Shown here: piece by piece, positions 23,801-34,600 of the stretch
Numbering within the stretch: the stretch's first letter is position 1
Layout of the letters: each line of letters begins with the position of its first letter
Source: Mesodorylaimus sp. YZB2_4
Lineage: Eukaryota; Nematoda; Enoplea; Dorylaimida; Dorylaimidae
NCBI GenBank assembly: GCA_030248295.1
Contig: JASANH010001319.1
Location: forward strand, 124,001 to 188,000
Direction: 5' to 3'
Length of the DNA stretch: 64,000 nucleotides
Program-made: the position numbers and the translations under genes
The notes under the pieces: model-generated
The model's database searches: none
What the model was told of the DNA's origin: nothing
What the model saw: only the letters and a program-made list of their open reading frames with translations

Positions 23801-26800
23801 TTATTAAAAAGCTTCAAGTAGGACGACAAGCAAGAAACATTTTGCGACTCGGTCTGCAGCTTCCTAAGTCGGTCGGTGTGTGGTTGAAGAAAAAGTCGAG
23901 TGGCGTTTGTGCAATAACCACTCTCGGAGGAGATGGGACAGAGGTGGAATGTGTCGGGTGGTCAGTAGATGCGAGTAGACAGTGGGTGGACAGGAAGAGG
24001 GACGAGTCGAGTCATTTTCGTTGTATTTTTTATTGATTGTAAGAATGAGTAAAGGGGGGATAGAATGAAAGACGGTCGTGTTGCTCTTCGTGCGTGGAAT
24101 AATTTATTAAATGCGTGTTCCCAAAGTGCTGCCATGCCTTGCGCGGGAAGAAAAGACGAGGGGTGTGTGAGAAATTGAGAGCGTAGTTTTGCTCAAAAGA
24201 AGGGAAAAAGCCAAAGTTTGTGATTAGGAGGAGGATTTTTGCCTTTTTCGATTGCTGTCTATGCTCTTAGTGAAATGAAGAAGACGGAGAGTCCGGTTGC
24301 ATGTTTTCCTCTCGGAAGCTTGTCCATTTTCTACCCTAATAAGACCTTTTGTACCTAGTCTGGCCTGGTTAGGATTTGACGCAATGACTCGGCGGGTAGT
24401 GCATAGGATTGGACAATGCGACTGGTGGGCGGGCAACGTAAGCCAGTTGACGCTAAAAATGCTATTTTTTTGGTACTCGAGGCCAGAAGATTGCGGGATG
24501 GAAGGCGTGACAAAACTGAATAGAATTTTTAATTAAACTTTAACGCGTCGAATCGGCCTATTTTTATTGGTTTGTCACGATTGTTTATTTTGGGCAAGGT
24601 CGAGTAGGAAGATGATTATTTGCGTGGTCGTTGTGAAATTTTAGTCGTCTTTGGTGTGTGTTGCGAGCTTACAAAGTTTGCACACTGGACTGTGCCTGTG
24701 TTTTAACGACGTTTGGTGAAGTGATAAAACGAGCTTGTAGAATATAATTGGTTGTGGACTGGCGATGAAAAGGGTGGAAAGTTTTTCAACAACGGTATCA
24801 TAGTTTTGGTGATAAGGTTGGGTCGAGAGTGGAATTAAGTTTATCGCGCTCATGGTCGTGCTTTTGGGACTAGCTAATAGAAAAGGAGACGAAATTTGTT
24901 TTTGAAAAATTGATTTGATTTGAAAAAACGGGAGAAATTTAAAACGGTTCGATGCTATTGCAAGTTTGGGATTTAAATTAACGAAACGTGCAAAATTTGA
25001 AGCCTTTGACAGTGGAATTGTGGAAGGATTTTTGAATTGTACTTGAATCGAATCGATATAAATAGGAATTAAGAATACTTTCACTTCGGATCATCTTCTA
25101 CATTGGCTGCTGCATTGGCGGTATTGATTAGCTGAACGAAGAAGTGTCCGAATTTTAAACAGCTGAGTGAAGAATTCTGTTTCCGGGTTGCTCTAATAAA
25201 GGCGACTTTACATTGAAAATTAAAAAGCAATTTTTGTATTTAGTCACCTTTGTATTTGACGGTTGGCAAGTTTTGGGTCCTTTTCGGATTTGTTCTAATT
25301 GGCGAGTCATTAATTCGAGTGTGTGGAAGGGGATAGTGGACAATTGAAAGGCGGGTAGAGTGTGATTTGGTTGATTTGAGTGGAATCGAGGAGTATGCTA
25401 ATTAGGCGGTGATTGTGGATTTATAGTCGATGATTGGAAACGAGGCGAAATGAGTAGTGGCGCTCATGAATGGAAGTGTTGCAAGCATGCCAGTCAGAGT
25501 AGGTTGATATGACAGTCCGCTGAAGGGCTGCTAGAAGGGGTTGAAATTTGGTTGTGTGAAACGTTTTTTGGTGTTGGAATTGTAAAGAGGGTTGGATTTT
25601 AATAAAACTTGGAGAAAAGGATGGGCTATTAAAAAGAATTAATTGATTTGTTTTGATTTTAGCCGACGTGATATCGTGTATTGAATTCAATCACGACGGT
25701 GAATTATTGGCGACTGGAGATAAAGGTGGACGCGTTGTGATATTTCAGCGTGATCCTAGCGTAAGTTCACCCAATCGGGATGGGGCGGTTCGAATGTGAG
25801 GGGTAGAAGTGGCCAAGACCAAGTGGAAGGAATCGGGGACCTTTTGTTCACTAGTCTGAATGACTGTGTTTAGGTTCTATCACTTGAGAGTACATTTGGG
25901 GAAAGTACCTGTTTTTGTAATTTTAGGCATTTGGAACAAGGAGTCTGACTGAAATGGGGATCACTCCTGTGTTCACTTCTTTTTTAGATGGGTTTTCCTA
26001 TGTTTCAGTTTACTTTTTCCTAAAGTTCATGAAGGTTTTTTTGAGAATTTGTGTGATTTGTAAATTTGAAAGCTATTTGATTTTGAGGACAAAAAGGCCA
26101 GAGGAAAAGTCGACAGAAAGTAAAGTTTTTTATGGTGATTGCTTATTGACTAAAACTATTTTGCCCATTCTCAAATATCAACTAGTTTGACCTGCTTCGA
26201 ATGGAAAATTCCGGCCACTTCATGGCCAACGTGACATTATTGTATTGAAAGCTGTTTTTACTACTGCCTGCTAGGGATCGGCTTTCATCTTTGCAAGGTT
26301 GCAAATAAGCGTGGAACAAGCAAGGACCTGCTTGTTTTACAGAAATGCCAGTTATGAGATGGGGAGATATGGGCTAGGAGCTTGGGCGAGTGCGGATGAA
26401 CTTTCAGGGGGGGGGGGGTAATATGGGGTTTTTCTAATTAGTCAGGATTTCCATTAATTAAGGGGTCATTTCATCGAATTTTAATTCATTTTCAACGAAA
26501 TCGATCGTTTTTGTGGCACATGCAAGTTTACAGTAGAAATCCGAATTGATTGGGGGTGACTAGACTGACTGGGACTGGGCACGGCAGTGTTTGAATCTGC
26601 AGAATGCTTGTGTGGTGGTAGTTTTGTCAAATTTGTGGGGGGGGGCGAAGAGCCGATCGATCGATGAGGTGAATTGACACTATAGGACAGGAGAATGTGA
26701 AGATCGATGAACCCATTGTGTAGCAGAGGTGCAGGCCCTGCACTGCGTGTAGTGTGATTGGTCACATGCACTGTGAGGAGACAGATATTCCGTCAACGTA

Positions 26801-29800
26801 TTTCTTTTCTAACTGAGGTGTTAGTTTCGTAATTTGTATGGGCTGCTTCTGTTCATTCGCTCTTTTTACCTCGTTTAGAATAAATACGTAAACGGACGTC
26901 GTAGCTGCGAGTACAATGTGTACAGTACGTTCCAAAGTCACGAACCGGAATTCGATTATTTGAAGTCATTAGAAATCGAGGAAAAAATCAACAAAATCAA
27001 ATGGTTGAAACGAAAGAATAACGCGCATTTCTTGTTGTCGACGAATGGTAAGGAGTGACTGGGTTGAGGGCTAGTGGCAAGGGGTATGTACAGGTCCGAT
27101 CGAGAAGGCAATTATCGATATGGACCGATAATCGATAATGCTGCTATCGACTGGTATTACCGATAATGCAAATTCTGTAAGAAAGGTTTATGGCGGGAAA
27201 TTTGAATTTCGATGGCCATGCTTCTGAGGCCAAATCTCACCTGAAAAGCAGTTCGAATTAGTGTGAAATCAAAGGACCACTAGATCACATTGTAACACGT
27301 CGTTGTGACACTGCTTCACCCAGAATACATCTTTGTTAAGTTTTGAAATTTCCATTATCGGCCTTATCGATTGAATAAATTATTCGAAAATGCTATGAAC
27401 GGATAAGATCGACAACCGATATAACGGTCGGTGCTGGGGCTGGGTCAAGCTTAAGGAACTTAATTCTGGGATTCAATGAAGTGTGTAACATAGTCTGGCC
27501 TGGCAGGAGTAGGAGAGAAACTCCAACTCAAAGATGGTGAGTTTTGGCCTATACCTGCGGCTGAAACATCAACCGGAATGGTTGGCCTTTGCCAGCCTGG
27601 GGTGAGGGATCAGTGATTCTCTCCCAATTATCTTGACCCGCCAGGTACGAGAGTGAATGGAGCTCGCCAGTTGTTGTTTGGGATTCGCTCAATCCCGACC
27701 AGGATCAGAATTTTAAAAAAATGTTTTTTTTTCCACTTTTTTTTTGAGTAGCGCAAATATAGAGCCAAAAACTCTTTTCCTTATATGATGTGCAGTATTT
27801 ATGATTGCATTCAAAATCAGCCAAGCAAGAGCCACGGTGGCTTAGTTAGTTAAGGAGTTGGTCCCGCATTGCTTGGGCCAGCAACACTGACCAGGAGGCC
27901 GCAGTTCTGTTTCAGCTGGGGACGGCAGTTTAGTAAGCCCGTTCTCAGAGTGGGAAGCAGTCTTCGACGGCAGTTTAGTAAGTCCGTTTCTGGCCTTTCA
28001 CACCTGGCTCTGGGCGACTCACGCAGTACCATCATGTGGCAGACGCTAAACGAGTAGAAAATCAGGAACTGTCGAACACCAGTCGGGAAGATTTCTCCCT
28101 TCTCGCCCAGTATCATCATGGGACGCTCACCTCCACTGTGGAGGTGCTCCTAGTGGAGACACACAGAGGGAAGCTGCCGTGAGAGCTGGTCATCCCTCGG
28201 CCTCGCTCATCATATCAAGACTGCTGGGCGGCTATGGGCAGAACGGGCTGGAAGTCCAGTGGGGGAACTGGGGCGGCACGGGGCCAAACCAACAAAAATT
28301 TTTAAAAAATCAGCCGAGAAAAAAGTGGAGAATCAGTCACTAATTAGCAAACACCTTTCTCTTTATCAGTTCAATCATCCGCCAAATTTTCTCTAGCTTT
28401 CCCTTCTGGAACATCTCCTTACCCGTCCCAATCCTTTGCTCCTGTAACCAGCGCGCCCAGGCGGCGGGATATAGTCGAGACCGAAGTCTTTGAGCAAAAA
28501 ACTGCAGCTGGAGACAGGCAAGTCTCGCGACTATACATACCAGCCCCAGAAACATCAACCCGAGAGGTTGACGTCCCAGCCGGGGAGCGTATGGATTACT
28601 CCCGACCGTGAGGGATGCTGGATACACTCCCCTCTTCCCCTTCTTCACCATCTGCGCAACCTCCAATCCCGACCCAGCCATGTTTTATTGGGATCGGGAT
28701 CGGGATCCCGAACGAACGCTAAATGGACGCTGGCAGCGAGTGGGAATGGAAGAGTCAAACGTTCGGTAGTACTAATTAATTATTTTAAAAATGTTTGCAG
28801 ATAAGACGATTAAATTATGGAAAATCTCGGAACGGGAGCGTCGTATAGCGGACGGTGGATGGAATTTGCGAGATGATGTTGGCCAATCGACGGACGTGCC
28901 GCCATCTTCAGATTCATTACGTATACCCCGTTTAGTGCCTATGGAATTGGTAGTCGAGGCGTCGCCGCGTCGAGTTTACGCCAATGCGCATACTTATCAC
29001 GTGAACAGTATTTCTCCCAATTCGGACCAAGAATTATTTTTATCGGCCGATGATTTGAGAATTAATTTATGGCATTTGGAAATTACGAATCAAAGTTTTA
29101 GTAAGTGGCATCTTGGATTGGCACGAAGTCACGGACGACTGGGGCCATAATTAGCATTTTATTCCTCGAATCCTGCTGATGGAAGGGTTCGTGGAAAGAT
29201 TTTTATCGGCCGATGATTTGAGATTTGAGAATTCCATAAAGGGATGTAGGAATGGAATTTGCCGTGTGGGCGGGCTGATTGGGGATTAAATAGTGCTTAG
29301 TTGAGGAAGTCGGTAAATCTGTGCAGGCAATGGCAGCTGATAGGGTGGTGCAGAGGAAGGGGTTGTTGTAGTTAGGGGGAGTCGAATCGAATCTGCCTGT
29401 GGTGAGACAGGGTCAGTATGCCAGTGAAATGGTCTGTTTCCCCTCAGGGGGTAGGCAGTGTGTCATTGCCCCGCCAGCTTATCATTTTCATCAATTTTCA
29501 ATGAAGTGCGGGGTAAGTTTTCTCTTTAAAAAAGGGGTACGTGCTTGTGGGCAATTTTAAAGTTTGATTGTCAGGTCAGTCTAACAGTGAATCAATTTTA
29601 CTGGGGTGCTGGCCAACGTAGCGGAGCTAGGAATCTGGTCTGAGCGGGAATCGCGGTGGATAGGAATGCTAGAACTTTGTATTTTCAGTAATATCGGACA
29701 TTAAACCGTCGAATATGGAGGAGTTGACGGAGGTGATCACGGCGGCCGAGTTCCATCCGCACGAGTGCAATTGGTTCGCTTACAGTAGCAGTAAAGGGGT

Positions 29801-31124
29801 GATTCGACTGTGCGATATGCGTGAACGAGCTTTGTGCGATCAACACGCCAAATGTAAGTGGCAGGGGGAGGGGGGGGAAGGATTTCAGTGACACTATTGT
29901 GGGTACTATAAGTCAACGCGAATGAGAACACTGCAAAATTATGTTGCTTATGATTTTCTAATGTGTTCGTCTTTCTTTTCTTTTGGCGTAATCGTTTTTT
30001 CGTTTGGTGATTCAAAGAAGGTTGCTGTATAAAAAATGTTTTAGTGTTTGAAGAACCGGAAGATCCAGCCAATCGTACTTTCTTCTCTGAGATCATCTCG
30101 AGTATATCGGATATCAAATTTTCGAATAGTGGTCGATACGTTTTGAGTCGTGATTACTTGACTGTGAAGGTAAGGCGCGGGAGGTGGAAGTAGGATCGGG
30201 TAAGGGTATGTGCCGGAGTAAAGGGGAGAGTAGATGATATGGCCATGGATGGGAGTGAAGTAGGGAGCCGGGAGGACGAGGTGGGCGGCACTGTATCAGT
30301 GTGTAGACTACACGAATCGATTTCAGGTGTGGGATTTGCACATGGAGAATCGCCCAGTGGAGACTTACAATGTCCACGAGTATCTGCGATCCAAGTTATG
30401 CTCATTGTACGAGAATGATTGCATTTTCGATAAGTTCGAGTGTTCGTGGAGTCGGAATGACACGTAAGTGATGGGGGTGGGCAGTCGGTGCGGTCCACTT
30501 GCCCTGCACTTGTTCACTTTGTACTCGTATGGTCTTTTTCGTTCAAGTGCACTCTTCGTGGGTGTGTGGCCTGAGAGTTAGTAGCAGAGCTCCTCACTTA
30601 CGGTTAGACCCATGCTTCCAGTGCCCAGTGTTCATGCCAAAGACATGAACAAGTATGTCTTTGGCAAGTTAGAATAATAAACATGTCCATCTGGTTCATA
30701 TGGCCGTAGAAAATACCCTCGTATTGACTAGTGCTGGTCATCTAAATAGTAGGGGCTTAGTGCATGAATACAGTGCGTCCTAGAGGAGATGGGACAATGC
30801 TTCTGGTGTGAATTAGACTAAGGTCTATGCCTTTGTTTCAGGCACATCATAACGGGTACGTACAATAACTTCTTTCGTACCTTCAATCGCTCGACCAATG
30901 CCGACCTGACCTTGGAAGCTACGCCCGATATTGCCAAACCTCGTTCGGTGCTGAGAACAAAGAAGATACTTTTGGGATCGAAGAAGAAACACAAAGAGGA
31001 AATCGTGTCCCCGGATGCCCTGGACTTCACTAAGAAGATACTGCACACGTCCTGGCATCCCAATGATAACATATTGGCCGTGGCTGCTACCAATAACTTG
31101 TACTTGTTCCAGGAGAAGGTGTGA
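20839..31124 (+). CDS. PPP2R2: PP2A regulatory subunit B (B55/PR55), WD40 protein
   Basis: The B55 regulatory subunit directs the PP2A catalytic/scaffold dimer to substrates such as mitotic CDK targets. Exons 20839-20977, 25663-25760, 26879-27047, 28801-29100, 29689-29853, 30045-30169, 30327-30463, 30842-31124 give 471 aa, slightly longer than the usual roughly 450 because of a Ser-rich N terminus. Family signatures run the whole length: [133 protein letters not shown] and [14 protein letters not shown]. These cover the seven-bladed WD40 propeller. The first intron is 4.7 kb. The last codons EKV-TGA match the usual family end, but the TGA lies inside a perfect donor (GTGAGT at 31121). A candidate downstream exon at 31347-31470 would add 40 residues (see findings). 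Clearly orthologous; gene intact. Confidence 0.96.
20978..25662 (+). other. 4.7-kb first intron of the PP2A B gene
   Basis: Holds no exon that keeps the reading frame. A pyrimidine-rich acceptor at 22407 leads into an open stretch, but in the required phase it meets a stop within six codons. Sequence between 22700 and 25600 is rich in purine runs. A GATGTTTCAGC at 22127 matches, inverted, the TGAAACATC repeat found elsewhere in the window. Confidence 0.6.
27540..27620 (+). repeat. dispersed GCTGAAACATCAACCGGA repeat
   Basis: Contains GCGGCTGAAACATCAACCGG and CCAGCCTGGGGTGAGGGATC, recurring at 28535-28620 and 43020-43095, with shorter relatives at 39365-39405 (inverted) and 55562-55600. In some copies CAACCGGAGAGGTTG makes a 5-bp stem. 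It is in intron 3 of the PP2A B gene. Confidence 0.6.
27831..28305 (+). repeat. long SINE-like repeat (GCTTGGGCCAGCAAC family)
   Basis: Starts GAGCCACGGTGGCTTAGTTA, which looks like a tRNA A-box region, and ends with AACAAAAATTTTT. The same order of blocks (GGGCCAGCAACNCTGAC, TTTAGTAAGTCCGT, CAGAGGGAAG, GGGGAACTGSGGCG) is seen in pieces at 4366-4680 and 5390-5515. No B-box is clear. Lies in intron 3 of the PP2A B gene. Confidence 0.65.
28535..28620 (+). repeat. dispersed GAAACATCAACCCGAGAGG repeat
   Basis: Second copy of the repeat at 27540-27620 in the same intron: CAGAAACATCAACCCGAGAG, then GTTGACGTCCCAGCCGGGGA and a CTCCCGACCGTGAGGGATGC tail. Confidence 0.6.
28684..28717. mobile_element. 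solo hAT-like MITE terminus with GGGATC repeats
   Basis: GGGATCGGGATCGGGATCCC followed by GAACGAACGCTA, the same right terminus as the element ending at 48199. No matching left end with an 8-bp duplication was found. Confidence 0.45.
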
Positions 31125-31649
31125 GTGGGACAGGCGGCGTGTAGGGTACGCTGTACGTGTGTGTCATGATAATGCGAGTTCACTTCGATGTCAGTTTACT
31201 TGGGGTATATTACTATTCTTTTAATCGAGTATGTCGTAACTTTGTTGGACGTCATGTTGCTTTTTAAAAGGAAGACTCGCAAATGGATTGCGGATAGTTT
31301 AAGCGTTGTCAAGTACAGGAATCATTAACGTTGTCACTGATTGCAGCGAGTTGTGTTATTCGCGATTCGTGACATTTAAAAAGCGGATTCATCTTCTGAA
31401 ATTTAAATTTACCGCCAACATCCAAGATCTTGCTGCTTATGACAAATGTGTGCGCGCTGCACCTATGTAAGATTTTCGTATACTTTGTTTTGGTTTACTT
31501 ACCATTATCCTCTCGTCGACCTTGGCCTGCTGGAATCTGAAATTAGTCAGTAAATATAAGTAATAAAGCATCGAAAATCCTTTGCAGAATATTCTATCGT
31601 ATGACTACGGCTTATTTGCAATGATTTGAATCAATCAATGCAAATCAAA
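31125..31649 (+). other. short intergenic region between PP2A B and GTF2H1
   Basis: Same-strand genes about 0.5 kb apart. It contains a possible alternative last exon (31347-31470) for PP2A B, an AATAAA polyadenylation signal at 31562-31567, and TCCTTTGCAG (3' splice site, AG at 31586-31587) about 60 bases before the GTF2H1 start codon. The order polyA signal, acceptor, ATG is what a trans-spliced downstream gene would show. Confidence 0.55.
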
Positions 31650-34600
31650 ATGTCGGCTACGATTGGAAAAAATGAAGAAATCCTTTTACGTGTTGACCGA
31701 GTGAAATGTCGAAAAGGAAACGATTTAGGTGTTTTATACGTCTTGCCAAATCGTATATTATGGGTTGATGAAAAAAATGGAGCCGGTTTCGTATCGCATG
31801 GATACGAAGATATACGGGGTGAGTGAAGGGGTTTGTGTAGGTTATATACACACAGCACCGTTGACTAAGCATTTAAAATTATTTGACATCGCTCTAACCT
31901 CAGATTTGAGAGGCCTACTGCACATATACAGTATAACAGTCCGTACAATATCGTGAAAGCTCGACTTGGGGCCTTTTAGATATGGTTTTTGAAAGTTACG
32001 AAGTAGCCGGAATAACAGCAGCCTATAGGTAATTCCGATTTTCTGCCTTGTGCGGCTGATTTGCTTGATAAAATGATTGGGTCTAGTGTACACCTATTGT
32101 TTCGCGCGATTTCTGCAGCGGAGGAACGCTGTTCCGTCTAAACCAAAATTTTTCAAGTCCGAAAGATGTAAGGAAATAATGTTGATTTGTGATTTCTGAA
32201 ACTAAACTTCGGCAGTTTTGCACTTTGTCCCCCAATAGGCTTAGGGATAGGCCGGATATAGGCTTAGTTTTAGCCTTAGGCTTAGGCTTAGGCTACGATA
32301 GGCTGGATATAGGCTTAGGCTTAGGTTAGGATAGGATAGGCTGGATTTAAGAGATTAGGGTACAAACTGCAAAAGCGCCTAAACTTTTTTGACTTTTTCC
32401 AAAAAATGAAGCGAAAGCTTTTTAGAGTTTGAGTTTTTTTGATTTTTAATGTCATCTGCTATTTTCTCGGCACGCACCTAAAAAACCTTATCTTTTCTTT
32501 GCAGTGCAAAAGATTTCCCCAGAAGGCAAGTCAAAAGTGCAGTTGCAAATTTGTTTGAATAACGGCGATAGTACCACTTTTCAATTTGTCAACGATAATG
32601 GGACGGAGAAACAATTGCAAGATCGTGAAGCTGTCAAAGAACTTTTGCAACAATTGTTACCTCGATTTCGAAATAAATTGAGTCAAGACTTGGAGCAAAA
32701 ACAAAAGTAAGTTTTTTATGTTTCTATCAAGTAATAATTTAGGAATGACAGGCGAATCAATGATTTTCGACTTTTAAATGAACTGAGTTTTTTCCTTAGA
32801 GAAGTTTAAATTGTGGAAACGATGGATTTTCAAAATATTTTCGTATAAAAAAAATGAATTTTCATTCTAAGTCGATAGATTGAGTAGAAAACCTATTTTT
32901 TGATCCGTGATAAAGTAGAACTCGCAAAAATTGTTCAACAGTGATATTTCTTTTAGGATTTTACAAGAAAACAAGGAATTATTTCGATTATACAAGGAAC
33001 TGGTCACTACGTCTGTTATTTCGGCTGATGAATTTTGGCAAACTTACGCGGCTGAGGTAAAAAATATATAAATTGTGGTTTTTATACGTCAGTTTTTTTT
33101 GACTTGAATTTAGAAATTAAATCACAAGTCGACCAATACTAGCGTGCAGAAAGTTGGCGTTGCGACTGGGTTTCTGGTACGTATTTCCTGGATTTCGGTC
33201 TGAGAGTGGTCTTGACTAAAAATTAGGATCAAAGTCAAATTTTAGTGTTTCTGAGCGATTCTGAAGCAGCTAACGAAAACTTTTTCAGTCTGACGTGGCC
33301 AAAGCGGACGGGTGTAACGGGATTAAATTGAATTTGACTGCTGATATTATGGAAGCCATTTTTCGTACCTATCCAGCGGGTACGCATAGTATATCGGGAA
33401 TCGATTTGTGGAATTTCTGATCTGATTCGATCGACTTTTTTAGTGAGAAAAAAGCATTTGGAATTAGTACCGCACGAAATGACGGAGAAAGATTTTTGGA
33501 CTCAATTTTTTCAATCTCATTATTTTCATCGTGATAGAACGCTGAATGCCACGCCGAAAGAATTGTTCGCCGATTGTGTGAAGATGGATGAAGAAGGTGA
33601 GGATGGGGTGGATTGTTAGGGGAGAGGTGCGAGAGCTGGGTAGCGATCGATCGATCGAGTGATTTTTCTCAAATACTTGAAGTCAAAAGCGGCAAACTAA
33701 AAAGAACAAAAAGCATGAACTGAGGGACAAAGGGAATGCGTGAAACGCGCGGTGGTACAGTCTTAATCCAGCATCGACCGAGCAGGGTTTGAGGCCACTG
33801 AACCGATCCTCCGGACCCAACGTTGTGTTGCGGCTGCTCATCTGGGAAAATGCATTCTCTTTCATTGATGAAGGACATCGGCAGTTAAGAGGAGAGGGGC
33901 AGGAGGATTTTGGACGGAAAGAGAGCGAAGAGAGGATGCCCGCTTGGGCTTCTGCCTGCATGCAAGAGCCGCCAGTCAGAATGTCTAAAATAGTCTTTCA
34001 AAAGTGAGTGAACGTGGTCGTCTTTAATTTGGACTTGTGCTGTTGCTGATCTGATGGCGTAGAATTTCGCAAATTTTTGCAGATGCACCGTATCTACAAT
34101 ATCGCTTGTTGTTTGGGTCTTGCTTATCGATGGCGTTCTGCAAAAATAAGTCAGCTGCAAAAATCTTAGTTTTGAGAAAACGAAGATTGAATTTTTGACA
34201 CTGCAGTATTCTATACCTAATTTTCATATGTGGACGCCGCTTGACTAGGGACTCTGAACCTATTAGCTGAGCATGCTACTGTAATTTAATTTTTTTTTGG
34301 CTCAGTGGGGCGCTGATAAGAAACAGTCAACTCACTTTTGCTGGGAATGGACGTTATCATGGAGCGAAGGGATGACCATTCGCGGACAGAACGTGGGGAG
34401 GGCTCAAAATTTCATAAATCGTGCGGACGGCATTGACTGACGGGGGTGTCTGGGACTACTAGCTGCCTGCATGATGAGATAGTCGATACAACACCAGAGG
34501 GAGGGATACTTTGGCGGGGACTCGAAATTATCGGGAGGGATCGACTTAGGGGTCGGCTCCCCTTAGTCGATCCCGCCGGAATCAGCGGGTGGGTCGGTCG

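Noticed and set aside
27661..28717. Complete hAT-like element ending at 28717
   Set aside because: A candidate left end (CAGTTGTTGTTTGGGAT) is only partly similar and the 8-bp flanks do not match.
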